A stretch of DNA of 64,000 nucleotides from Burkholderia cepacia (GTDB lineage: Bacteria; Pseudomonadota; Gammaproteobacteria; Burkholderiales; Burkholderiaceae). The stretch lies in assembly GCF_001039005.1 (NCBI RefSeq), contig NZ_LDWR01000031.1, positions 1 to 64,000 of the forward strand, in the 5' to 3' direction. The notes below the pieces were generated by a model. The model was not told where the DNA came from. It worked only from the letters and a program-made list of their open reading frames with translations, and did no database searches. Made by a program: the position numbers and the translations under genes. Positions 26,293 through 34,548 of the stretch are shown here, in pieces (position 1 is the stretch's first letter; each line of letters begins with the position of its first letter).

Positions 26293-26563
26293 CATGTTCT
26301 CCTTCCGAGACTCGGCTTTCATTCACCGGTTGTGCGGTTGACGGGCGACAGGCGTTCAATCCGTTTCGTGCGGCTGGCACGCCGCTTCATGGAAAGCCAT
26401 CGCGCGACCTCCGCGACCGCGAAACGCTCGACATCACCGGCCGATGCGCTCTACGTTGTAAGTAATACGAAATATTGTCGGTATTCTTCTGCCGGATGTG
26501 GCGGCGTCGAACACCCTCTTGCGTCGACGCCGCGCCGGCCGCGCGAACGGCCGGGCGTCCGCG

Positions 26564-26977
26564 TCAGGCAGCGCCGGAACCGGCCACCGCCACCGCCCGC
26601 ACTTCGACACACAGCTCGGGCAGCGCGAGCTGCGTCACCCCGACCGCCGTCCACGACGGATACCGATCCGGGAAGTATTCGTCCTTCACGGTGGTGAAGG
26701 CTTCTACCTCGGCGCGCAGATCCGTATGAAAAGTCGTCAGTTCCACCACGTCGGCAAGACTCGCGCCCGCCTCGACCAGAATCGCCTTCAGCGATTCGAA
26801 CGCGATGCGCGCCTGCGCCTGCACGCCGTCGCCCGGCCGCATGTCCGCGCCGATCCCGACCTGGCCGGAAACCCAGATCGTGTCGCCCACACGCGTAGCC
26901 GGGGCGAAATGGTAAGTGTCGTACCACGCCTTGAACCCGGGTGGAATGATCTGTTGCCGCTTGCTGGTTGTTGCCAT
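26564..26977 (-). CDS. RidA-family enamine/imine deaminase
   Basis: A 137-residue YjgF/YER057c/UK114 (RidA) protein. These trimeric proteins hydrolyse reactive enamines and imines to ketones and ammonia. Visible family marks are the N-terminal GDTIWVSGQVGIG segment, the FESLKAILVEAGASLADVVELTTF helix, and a C-terminal AVEVRAVAVAG-like strand ending with the usual Glu and Val. GGAGG lies 10 bases before the ATG. It follows the PhyH-type dioxygenase gene by 18 bp in one transcript. In a block with three amine-oxidising flavoproteins, clearing imine products is a natural task. Confidence 0.9.
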   Translation of the reverse strand: MATTSKRQQIIPPGFKAWYDTYHFAPATRVGDTIWVSGQVGIGADMRPGDGVQAQARIAFESLKAILVEAGASLADVVELTTFHTDLRAEVEAFTTVKDEYFPDRYPSWTAVGVTQLALPELCVEVRAVAVAGSGAA

Positions 26978-26995
26978 GACTGGAATCCTCCGGAT

Positions 26996-27829
26996 TCAGA
27001 CGAGTTGACGGAAGCACGGCGCGCGAAACGGGTCGCCCGCCTTCAAGGACGCGAGCTCGTCCACGAACAGCACGCCGGCCGGCGTGAAGCCGGATGCGCT
27101 GTAGTCCGGCAGCGGGCTGAACGTGGCGTCGTCGCCGAAGAAGCGCAGCACGAGCGTGTGGCGATCGGGAAACGCCGGATCGACCACGCCGCCGCCGTGC
27201 AGCACGCCGGGATGAAGCAGCAGGACGTCGCCCGGCTTCGTGGCCCACGAGATGATGTCGTACTTGCCCGGATCGGCGCGGCGCTCGGCTTCGATGTCCG
27301 GCATCCGCGGCCAGACGCCACCGCCATGCAGCGGCTCGGTGGGATCGTCGACGTTCTGGAACGTGGTGCCGTCGTGACGCACGCCGCGATGCGAACCCCG
27401 GACGATCTCGAGCGCGTTGCGCTTGGGAACGGCCTCGAAACTGATCCACGCGTTGCCGAAGTGCATCCCTGCCCACGGCAGGTACGAGGTGTCCTGATGC
27501 CACAACGAGCGTGCGCCCTTTCCGCCTCGCTTCAGGAACAGCTCCTCGGCGAAGAACCACGCGTGCTCCGATCCCCACAAGTCGGCAAACAGGCGACCGA
27601 GCGGCAGCGTGGCGACCAGCTCGTCGAGCCGTTCCTTCGCATACGGATTCGCGTTGTCGACGTGCGACCGGAATTCGGTACCGTCGAGGATGCTCGACGC
27701 CATCGGCCCCGGGTTTTCAATACCCCAGTCGAACGCGAGCCGGCATCGGGCCAGCTGTTCCTCGTTCAACACACCTTCGATCAGAACCGCGCCGTCTTCC
27801 GCGAAAGCCTTGCGCTTGACATCGTCCAT
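26996..27829 (-). CDS. Phytanoyl-CoA dioxygenase (PhyH) family protein
   Basis: A 277-residue Fe(II)/2-oxoglutarate-dependent oxygenase of the PhyH family. The iron ligands appear as HQD (LWHQDTSYLPW, about residue 115) and a distal His in LLLHPGVLHGGG. The 2-oxoglutarate-binding Arg is probably that of LVLRFFGDD. The likely reaction is hydroxylation of an unactivated carbon in a lipid-like or secondary-metabolite substrate. The ATG at 27829 has GGAGGTGACC upstream. It is the first gene of the pair with RidA, 78 bp downstream of the shared promoter signature at 27907-27958. Confidence 0.88.
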   Translation of the reverse strand: MDDVKRKAFAEDGAVLIEGVLNEEQLARCRLAFDWGIENPGPMASSILDGTEFRSHVDNANPYAKERLDELVATLPLGRLFADLWGSEHAWFFAEELFLKRGGKGARSLWHQDTSYLPWAGMHFGNAWISFEAVPKRNALEIVRGSHRGVRHDGTTFQNVDDPTEPLHGGGVWPRMPDIEAERRADPGKYDIISWATKPGDVLLLHPGVLHGGGVVDPAFPDRHTLVLRFFGDDATFSPLPDYSASGFTPAGVLFVDELASLKAGDPFRAPCFRQLV

Positions 27830-27906
27830 CGGTCACCTCCTGTTGGTTCGCCCGCGCCCCGCTCGAGGGTGCGCTGTACCGTCTTGACTGTAGAACGGAA
27901 TAACAA

Positions 27907-27958
27907 TGTTAGGTAATGATGATAAATTTAGAACAAAATAAAAAGAGAGGGTATTCCC
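27907..27958 (-). promoter_or_regulatory. Shared promoter signature, copy C
   Basis: On the minus strand CGGGAATACCCT (27949-27959) is followed by a T-rich stretch, and 38 bp on by ATTACCTAACATTGTTA. Spacing and both elements match the copies at 7.8, 31.5 and 37.7 kb. It lies 78 bp upstream of the PhyH-type gene. Confidence 0.62.
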
Positions 27959-28414
27959 GGTACGAATTCAATGCGTGGACAAATCTGGATGCCTGCATGG
28001 CAGCCGATCCCCCAGCCGGGCATGCGAAGCCGATCACGGCGGCGCGCCTGCCGGCGCGCCGCTTGGCACGTGCGACGAAAGGGCACGCGAAGGGCTAGTG
28101 CCCCCTCTTTCCTGCGACGATTGTTCGACGGCCTTCACGTGTCGCGGTCAGCACCGCGCGGACACCCCGCCATCCAGAACAAGCCGGACAACGAGACGCT
28201 CGGGTCGTCGACGGATCGATGTCGACACCGCCCGACGAAGGCCGGTGAATATGCGACGGCCGATGCAGGCAAGCCGCGCTCCGGCACACCGTGACTCACG
28301 CGCGCGATCGGCCGCGGTGAGTCACAGAGGCGATTCGACCCTGCGCGACACGACAGCCGTCTCCGGCGCGTGTCTTCGATCGACGCGAATGCTCCGATGC
28401 GCGTCGCCACGCGC
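27959..28414. other. Intergenic region with one strong hairpin
   Basis: I see no gene here. GCGGCGCGCC-TGCC-GGCGCGCCGC (28039-28062) is a perfect 10-bp stem with a 4-base loop, without a following T-run. It is about 350 bp past the stop of the membrane-protein gene on the minus strand, so a terminator role is uncertain. Confidence 0.5.
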
Positions 28415-29104
28415 TTACGCGAGGCGACGATCCCCGTTCCGTGGCGAGCGGAACCGGCTGGCGTCATGCGTCTGACCTGCGCGCTCCAGCGCGCAATAGG
28501 CGTAATACAGCACGACCGTCATGTACGACCACGTCACCAGCGCGAGTACGAAGAAGTTGAGCACGACGTTGTGCTCGTCTCCCGGTATCGGATAGAAGTC
28601 GTAGATGCACGCGATCACCATCGAGGTCACTGCCGCGACGGTCGTCGTCATCGCGTGAAACCGCTCGCCGGCCGCCAGCAGTTTCCGCACGAAACCCGCG
28701 AGGTAAATCGTCAGCCATGCCCATGCCGCGACATAGAAATACGGTTGCACTTTCGCGATCAGGCCGGACACCAGCACGACGGTGCCGACGGTGGAAATCC
28801 CGAACAGCAAGACATCCTGACGGCCCGACGGCCTGTAGCCGCGCGTCACGGCCATCAGGCCCGCGACGGCGACGAGCGGCATCCCGAAGCCCCGGGAAAA
28901 CGCATCCAGGACATGCGACACGAGCCCCGAGATCTCGAAGCGAGTCGCGAAGTAGATCAGCGCGTTGGTCGAAGAGACCGTGACGATGAGCCACTCGATT
29001 CCGAGCAGGAAATTGCGCCGCTTGAGAAACTTCCAGCCGTACGTGGCCGTCGTGGTTGCCAGCAACGCACTGGCGAAGCAAAGTACGAGCGATCTGCTGT
29101 CCAT
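28415..29104 (-). CDS. Seven-helix membrane protein of the amine-oxidase module (copy 1)
   Basis: A 229-residue hydrophobic protein with about seven membrane segments and a short Arg-rich C-terminal tail. I do not recognise a named family. It is clearly paralogous to the protein at 36755-37450: both share TYG(W/M)KF(L/V)(K/R)(K/R)RN, FTRGFG-like loops, PYFYVA and ALLTWSY/ALVTWSY followed by YYAYCALER. The start at 29104 (MDSRS) has GGAG 9 bases upstream and aligns with the paralogue's MDFRS. It follows the cytochrome c gene by 34 bp and is last in the oxidase-cytochrome-membrane protein unit. A role as membrane partner for electron transfer is inference from context. Confidence 0.75.
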   Translation of the reverse strand: MDSRSLVLCFASALLATTTATYGWKFLKRRNFLLGIEWLIVTVSSTNALIYFATRFEISGLVSHVLDAFSRGFGMPLVAVAGLMAVTRGYRPSGRQDVLLFGISTVGTVVLVSGLIAKVQPYFYVAAWAWLTIYLAGFVRKLLAAGERFHAMTTTVAAVTSMVIACIYDFYPIPGDEHNVVLNFFVLALVTWSYMTVVLYYAYCALERAGQTHDASRFRSPRNGDRRLA

Positions 29105-29138
29105 GATCAAACACTCCATTCCGATTGCATACGGTTCA

Positions 29139-29795
29139 TCATTCCTTCTCCGGATTCAAACTCGCCAGGTACTGGGCGACGGCCTCGCGGTCTTTCGGCG
29201 ACAGCGCGGCGGCGACGCGCTGCATCGTGCCGGTCGCTTCGGTTCGCGTGCCGGCGGCAAACGCCTCCAATTGCTTCAGGAGATAGTCGTGCCCCTGGCC
29301 CGCCAGTCGCGGGAACTTCGCCTGGCCCGTCAGGCGGGCGCCGTGACACGCGGCACACGTCCCCTTCTCGACCAGTTGCCTGCCTTGCGCCGCCAGCTGC
29401 GGATCGGCTTCGAAGTAGCGGTTGCTGCGGGCCGGCTGCCGCGCGTAGTACTCGGACAGCGACTTGATTTCGGCCTCGCTCAGACTCATCGCCAGCGGCG
29501 CCATGTTCGGGTTGGCGCGCTTGCCGCTCGCGAAGTCGTGAAGCTGGGCCGCCACATAGGACGCCGGTTGCCCCGCCAGGCTCGGATAACCCTGGTCGAC
29601 CGACGTACCCTTGACGCCGTGACAGCCGAGGCACGTGTCGGTCTGGTGCGGCCACGGTCCGCCGTCGGCGCGGTACGCATCTTCCGACGCGGACACGAAC
29701 TGTTGAAGGCGGTACAGATTCAGCAACGTCGGCCCGAAGACGACGAGCGATACGGCGACGAGCCCCGCAATGGCGAGCAAGATGCGTTTTTTCAT
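29139..29795 (-). CDS. Di-haem cytochrome c of the amine-oxidase module (copy 1)
   Basis: A 218-residue c-type cytochrome with an N-terminal hydrophobic segment (ILLAIAGLVAVSLVVFG) that may stay as a membrane anchor. Two c4/c553-like domains follow, with haem-binding CLGCH (about residue 55) and CAACH (about residue 148). Probable axial Met residues sit in NMAPLAMSLS and GTMQRVAA. It lies 10 bp after the flavin amine oxidase gene and 34 bp before the membrane protein. By analogy with the cytochrome c that accepts electrons from nicotine oxidoreductase NicA2, it may be the oxidase's direct electron acceptor. The paralogue is at 33679-34548. Confidence 0.9.
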   Translation of the reverse strand: MKKRILLAIAGLVAVSLVVFGPTLLNLYRLQQFVSASEDAYRADGGPWPHQTDTCLGCHGVKGTSVDQGYPSLAGQPASYVAAQLHDFASGKRANPNMAPLAMSLSEAEIKSLSEYYARQPARSNRYFEADPQLAAQGRQLVEKGTCAACHGARLTGQAKFPRLAGQGHDYLLKQLEAFAAGTRTEATGTMQRVAAALSPKDREAVAQYLASLNPEKE

Positions 29796-29805
29796 GATTG
29801 CTCTC

Positions 29806-31293
29806 CTATGCGCGACGCAGGCCGTTCAGCGCCTGCAATGCACCCTGATGGCCCGAACGCACGGCGCCATCCATGTAGCCGGCCCAGATGTTCGCGGTTT
29901 CGGTCCCCGACCAGATCAGATTGCCGCACGGCAAATGCAGTCCCTCGCCGTGCGCACTCCAGAAGCCCGGTGGAATCGCGGACACACACGTGATCGTCCA
30001 CGGGTCGGCGCGGCTCCAGTCATGGTCGTGATACGACACGGGCGACAGCGCGTCGTCACCCCACGCCTGCGCGTAGATGTCCGTGAGCATGTGTTGCGCG
30101 GCCTTCCGGTCCGTCGGCAACAGCGCGTTCCGGACGAACGCATTGATGATCCCGATCTCGCCGCCCGGCGGGGAGTTGTCGTACGCCCAGATGATCGGCC
30201 CGCCGACCTGGAAGATATGGCCGTTCAACCCCTTCTCGCGCCAGAACGGACGGCGATAGACCATCGCCGTCTTGCGCGCCGGCGAGTGAGCGGGCCACGC
30301 ACGCTGCAGCGACGCCCGCTTCTCGGGTAACGCCGGCTCGAACTGCACCTGGTTGCAGAGGGCCGGGTGGATGGCCATGATGACCTTGCGCGCACGCACC
30401 GCTCCACGATCGGTATGCAGCGTGACGATGTCGCGATCCCAACCGGAGATCCGGCGCACCGGGGTCGACAGGCGCACCTTGTCACCCAGTTGCCCGGCCA
30501 TCTTCGTGCAAAGGATCTGCGAGCCGCCGATGAAGCGCGTTTCCTGTGCGCTGTGCTTGATGGAGTCGAGTTGCGTGAAGTCGCTGGACGCCGAATTGAT
30601 CATCGACAGGAAGTGCAGCAGCCCCATGCTGACCGGCGGAGCGCCGCCGCTCAGCGTGCACGAGCCCTCCCAACCCACCCGGTCCTCGGGCTTGATGTCC
30701 TGCGTCACCAGCCAGTCGGCCACCGACAGCTTGTCCAGCTCGCCGGCCCGGGGCGACGTCCACGGCGCGCCCGACGGCACGTCCCGCGACATCTTGCTGA
30801 GCTTCGACGATATGGCTTCGTCGGTGCCGAACGTGCCTTTCAGGTCGGCCGTCGCGCGGCCGTCGCCGCCCAGGATGACCGTCTTGCCTTCGTAGTAACT
30901 CGGGAACGTGCCGACCTCCAGTTCGCGGGCAAGATCGGCGACGGCGGTCTGGCCCGGTCCGATCCATTGGCCGCCGACCTCGGTGACAAATCCGCCTTCC
31001 ACGTTGTAGTTGAGTGTCCGGCCGCCGACGCGGTCGCGCGCCTCGAGCACCACGAACGATTCGCAACCGGCCTGTCGCAAGTCGCGCGCGGCCGTCAGTC
31101 CGGCCAGCCCCGCGCCGATGATGACCACGTCGAGCACGTCGCCCGGCGTGCCGGACGTGTCGCCTTCGCCGGCGCTCGCCTGCCGCGCGCCGATCGCAAG
31201 CGTGCCCACGGCGGCGGCTGACGCGCCCGCATACTTGAGCCACTGCCTCCGATGCAAATCGGCTGCTCCATTGGGGAAAGACTTCTTTGGCAT
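29806..31293 (-). CDS. Tat-exported flavin monoamine oxidase family protein (copy 1)
   Basis: A 495-residue FAD enzyme of the monoamine oxidase/NicA2 family. The N-terminus has a twin-arginine signal (RRQWLKYAGASAAAVGTLAIG), so it should act in the periplasm. The FAD motif DVVIIGAGLAGLTAARDL, then EARDRVGGRT and the C-terminal GTETANIWAGYMDGAVRSG are all present. The lysine matching the MAO active-site Lys is in ARKTAMVY. By eye the covalent-FAD Cys position of MAO is not Cys, and one cage Tyr is replaced by Cys, while the second Tyr (GYMDG) is kept. The start at 31293 is chosen for the signal; longer frames add a low-complexity tail. A cytochrome c follows 10 bp on, suggesting a dehydrogenase rather than an oxygen-using oxidase. 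Confidence 0.87.
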   Translation of the reverse strand: MPKKSFPNGAADLHRRQWLKYAGASAAAVGTLAIGARQASAGEGDTSGTPGDVLDVVIIGAGLAGLTAARDLRQAGCESFVVLEARDRVGGRTLNYNVEGGFVTEVGGQWIGPGQTAVADLARELEVGTFPSYYEGKTVILGGDGRATADLKGTFGTDEAISSKLSKMSRDVPSGAPWTSPRAGELDKLSVADWLVTQDIKPEDRVGWEGSCTLSGGAPPVSMGLLHFLSMINSASSDFTQLDSIKHSAQETRFIGGSQILCTKMAGQLGDKVRLSTPVRRISGWDRDIVTLHTDRGAVRARKVIMAIHPALCNQVQFEPALPEKRASLQRAWPAHSPARKTAMVYRRPFWREKGLNGHIFQVGGPIIWAYDNSPPGGEIGIINAFVRNALLPTDRKAAQHMLTDIYAQAWGDDALSPVSYHDHDWSRADPWTITCVSAIPPGFWSAHGEGLHLPCGNLIWSGTETANIWAGYMDGAVRSGHQGALQALNGLRRA

Positions 31294-31472
31294 TTTGTCT
31301 TGGCTACTGCAATGAAAGTCGCTCGGGAGCCGTCCATCAGGATGACGAACGATAGGCGGCCCGTTCGGCACGTCGTTCCAGACCGATCGGAGTGCGGCCG
31401 CTACTCCCGCCCCGCTCGTAGCGCAAGGCAGTCGACGAACCATGCAATCCATTTGTAGGAATATGTGACAAA

Positions 31473-31523
31473 CGTAGGTCATGATACATATAACAAGAAT
31501 AAAAAAAAGACGGGGGATTACCC
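31473..31523 (-). promoter_or_regulatory. Shared promoter signature, copy B
   Basis: On the minus strand AGGGTAATCCCC is followed by a run of eight T, and 38 bp on by TATCATGACCTACGTTTGTCA. The 16-base TATCATGACCTAC core differs from copy A (37662-37713) at only a few positions. It is 180 bp upstream of the amine oxidase start at 31293. The rest of the 532-bp region to the thioesterase start holds no gene I can support. Confidence 0.65.
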
Positions 31524-31825
31524 TGCCTTCGGAGGACCATCGGACGCGTGCAGACGACGATGCGCGAAGCAGGTCATTCATCGCACGAATGCATGCCGAT
31601 TCACAAAATAAACTTCAATGCGGCGCACGTGCCCGCTATGCTCGCGGTCGCGAATCCTCGCAAGATATCGCATCGATCCGCCGGCAATGGCATTGCCGCA
31701 TGGCATTCACACGCTCGATCACGGCAACCCATGCGCGGTAGCGACTCGCGTGCACGTCGCGGTGCGCGTGCCGCTCAATTCGATTCCCCATCCCGTCGAC
31801 GGGGCATGGCTTCACAGGAACAGGA

Positions 31826-32619
31826 ATGTCAGGCGCCTGCGTGGAAATACCCGTCGATATCTCGTCTCGATTCAACGTCCTCGGCTATCCGAACGGGGGG
31901 TACCTCACTAAGCTGGCAGCCGAGACGCTCGCCAACCGAAGCGCGCACCCCGACCTGCTGTCGATCAACGCGAGTTTTCTCGGCCATCCCGTTTCCGGCC
32001 CTGCAACGGCCCGCATCGTCGAATTGGGATCGACGAAAAGCCCGTCGCGCGCGACGTTGTCGCTGATGCGGGAAGACGAACTCAAGGCGTTCTGCGTTGC
32101 GACGTTCACCGACTTCTCCCGGACAATCGGCGCAACGGCGTCGCACTGCGCGGGACCGCAGCTGCCGGCCACGCCTTGTCGCGCGTGCGTGAGCATCGAC
32201 ACGCTGGCGATCCCCGATCCGATGCGCTCGTTCATCTCGCAGTTCGACCTGCGTCTCGCACCTGGGGCATTGCAGAACAGCGGGCCGCAACACGCCGCGA
32301 CCATCGAGGGATGGATTTCTCTAGATGACGAATCATCACCGACGCTCGCGTCGCTGGCCCTCTTCGCCGATGCGTTCCCGCCGCCGATCTACAACGTCAT
32401 TGATCGGGCCGAGTGGGGATCGGTGCCGACGATCGAAATGCGGTACACCTCACGCCCGGCCCCGGGCCGATCCACGCACGCTTTCTGACGAAGGAAGTCC
32501 GCAATGGCCTGCTGGTCATCGATGGTGAATTGCGGGATACGGGCGGGCAGCTCGTGGCGGAATCGCGCCAGCTCGCGAAATTCCGCGGAACGCTTGGCAA
32601 CACGCGTCCGGCAAGCTGA
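31826..32619 (+). pseudogene. Acyl-CoA thioesterase family gene with a single-base frameshift
   Basis: The first frame (31826-32488) encodes a thioesterase-like start (NVLGYPNGGYLTKLAAETL, SINASFLGHPVSG) and keeps matching to VPTIEMRY. The next frame then carries on with HLTPGPGPIHARFLTKEVRNG and ends at 32619 with SRQLAKFRGTLGN, a normal family C-terminus. Restoring one base near 32446 (CGGTAC-CACCTC in place of CGGTACACCTC) gives one product of about 265 residues. It is either a real mutation or a sequence error. Divergent from the amine oxidase at 31293; the intact enzyme would have released acids from acyl-CoA. Confidence 0.8.
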
Positions 32620-32684
32620 ATGCCCACCCCGCGAGTCGCCATCGCCAGACGCGGCGCCCGCCACGCGGTATCACGCGCGGGGGC

Positions 32685-32715
32685 AAAAGAAAAAAGACAG
32701 GGACATGCCCTGTCT
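32685..32715 (-). terminator. Intrinsic terminator for the TetR gene
   Basis: On the minus strand AGACAGGG-CATGT-CCCTGTCT forms a perfect 8-bp stem (32695-32715) followed by TTTTTTCTTTT. It is 30 bp past the stop of the TetR gene at 32745 and also lies just beyond the thioesterase on the other strand. Confidence 0.85.
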
Positions 32716-32744
32716 TCTCGTGTCACCTGGCCAGGCTGCGGCCG

Positions 32745-33416
32745 CTATCGGCTCTTGCCGCGGGACGCCTTGCCCTCCACCAGGCTGTACGCCGACGCCA
32801 GGAACCTCGCATCGAGCCCCTCCGTCTGCCGCCCCATCGTGTACTGGAGCGCCAGCCCGTCGGCCATCGCGACGAGCAGCATCGCGACGTGTTCGCTGTC
32901 GGCCGCCTTGAAGCCCGGATTCACCGCACGGACGAGCGCGGCAATGGCTTGCGTCAAGGACGCATACCATTCGTCGATCAGCCGCGCGCATTCGGGATCG
33001 ATCGATGCGAACGAAACGAAGTGGGCCCACAGGGCCGTGCCCTTGACGTCCTTCGCATTCTCGAGCGCCATACCGAGCAATGCATCGAGCGTTTCACGCG
33101 GCGGCGCGCCGCTTTCGAGCGCGCGCTTCAGCGCGCTCAGGTATGCCTCGATCTCGGGCTCCATGACTGCCCGCAGCACGGCAAGTCGCGTTGGAAAGTA
33201 GTACTGGAGGTTGCTGACACTGATGCCGGCACGCTGCGCGACCGCACGCTGGGAAAACTCCAGCGCACCGCCCTCGAGCAAGAGTTTCCTCGCCACGCGC
33301 ACGATGAGTTTGCGCGTACGGACGCCCTGGGCCCGAAGGCCTTCAGGCTGCGCGCCGGTGGGTGCAGCACTCGATATCCGCCGTTTCCTGGTCGGTTGCT
33401 CAATAGGCACTGTCAT
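32745..33416 (-). CDS. TetR-family regulator (paralogue of 17122-17781)
   Basis: A 223-residue TetR-type regulator. The helix-turn-helix is FSQRAVAQRAGISVSNLQYYFPTRLAVLRAV, nearly the same as in the paralogue, so the two probably bind related sites. The ligand domain is also alike (ASIDPECARLIDEWY). It follows the cytochrome c gene at 33679 by about 260 bp and is ended by the terminator at 32685-32715. Being between the two amine-oxidase modules, it is a good candidate regulator of them, although the module A operon has its own unrelated TetR gene too. Confidence 0.88.
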   Translation of the reverse strand: MTVPIEQPTRKRRISSAAPTGAQPEGLRAQGVRTRKLIVRVARKLLLEGGALEFSQRAVAQRAGISVSNLQYYFPTRLAVLRAVMEPEIEAYLSALKRALESGAPPRETLDALLGMALENAKDVKGTALWAHFVSFASIDPECARLIDEWYASLTQAIAALVRAVNPGFKAADSEHVAMLLVAMADGLALQYTMGRQTEGLDARFLASAYSLVEGKASRGKSR

Positions 33417-33678
33417 CGCTTCCGTCGTGATCTGGGCGTTCCCGCCTTCCTGATGTGATAGGACCGGCGTTTCGCCGGTCGCGAACGACTATACCCGATG
33501 CCGACACCAATTTCCATCCGGGGCGCCGCCGGCCAGCGGCTCGCGGCCGCTGCCTCCGTTCGTCGCAGCGTGTGTCGCGCGCGACGTGTCGCGGCCGCCC
33601 CGTGCCTGCCTGCTCCACGTCGGCGCTGGCGTCCGCCCGCGCCGTCGCCACAAGCAGGCGGGATCGCCTCTCCGGGCG

Positions 33679-34548
33679 TTACCTCACACCGCCGTCGCGC
33701 CGGGAAGACACGTTGGCCAGGTAGTACGCCACGGCACGGATGTCGTCGCCGGACAACCTGGCGACAGCGGCATGCATCGCACCGGCCGGATCGGCACGAT
33801 TCCCGGTCTTGATGGCCGTGATCTGCTTCACCAGATCCGCCTCGTCGTGATTCGCGAGGCGCGGCGCATGATCCGTCGATGCGGCCGCGGCATGCATCGG
33901 TGCGATACCCGCAAGGTAGTGCGCGACGGCCCGGATGTCCTCGTCCGACAATGCGGCGGCCACCCCATTCATCGCGCCCGTCTCGTCGTGCCGCCTGCCT
34001 GCCCGGAACCCGACGAGCTGGTCCGCGAGATAGGCCTCGCCCTGCCCCGCGAGGCGAGGCGCGCGCTCGTTGCCCGTCAGGCCCGCGCCATGACACGCGA
34101 CGCAGCTCCTCGTCTGCACCACCGACATGCCGCGCGCGGCGAGCGCCGCGTCGACGCGGATCTTCTCGTTCTGGACCGGCGCCTGGCGCGCGAAATACTC
34201 GGCCAGCAGCTTCATCTGTTTCTCGTCCATGCCGCGCGCAAGCGGCCCCATGTACGGGTCCGGCCGGCGGTCGCGGGCGAACGCGCGCAACTGGGCTTCG
34301 ATGTAGGCCGCCGGCTGGCCTGACAGCGCCGGATATCCGCCGTTACCGGATTGCCCGCGCGGGCCGTGACAGATAAAACACGTCTCCTGGGGCTGAGGCC
34401 ACGGGCCGGCATCGACCCTGAGCGTGTCGGCCCCGCCGTCCAGCGCCTTCCCGAAGCGGTAATAGCCGTACAGATCGCGCCCGAACAGTACGCCTGCCGC
34501 CGACACGGCGGCGACCACGACAACACCGATGATCCATGCTCGCTTCAC
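33679..34548 (-). CDS. Cytochrome c of the amine-oxidase module (copy 2), with a degenerate third domain
   Basis: A 289-residue protein with an N-terminal hydrophobic anchor (WIIGVVVVAAVSAAGVLFG) and two haem domains, CFICH (about residue 58) and CVACH (about residue 150). A third repeat (about residues 225-285) follows, matching the end of the cytochrome fold (HAPRLANHDEADLVKQI, AGAMHAAVARLSGDDIRAVAYYLA) but without any CXXCH. It is paralogous to 29139-29795, which has two domains. The GTG start at 34548 directly abuts the TGA of the amine oxidase gene, so translation is probably coupled. It is expected to accept electrons from that oxidase. Confidence 0.88.
   Translation of the reverse strand: MKRAWIIGVVVVAAVSAAGVLFGRDLYGYYRFGKALDGGADTLRVDAGPWPQPQETCFICHGPRGQSGNGGYPALSGQPAAYIEAQLRAFARDRRPDPYMGPLARGMDEKQMKLLAEYFARQAPVQNEKIRVDAALAARGMSVVQTRSCVACHGAGLTGNERAPRLAGQGEAYLADQLVGFRAGRRHDETGAMNGVAAALSDEDIRAVAHYLAGIAPMHAAAASTDHAPRLANHDEADLVKQITAIKTGNRADPAGAMHAAVARLSGDDIRAVAYYLANVSSRRDGGVR

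Noticed and set aside
26473..26488. GAATACC-like sequence upstream of the DUF1329 gene as another copy of the signature
   Set aside because: Only part of the palindrome matches and nothing like the second element occurs at the right distance.
28039..28062. Strong GC hairpin as terminator of the first amine-oxidase module
   Set aside because: No T-run on either side and about 350 bp from the gene end; reported only as a hairpin.
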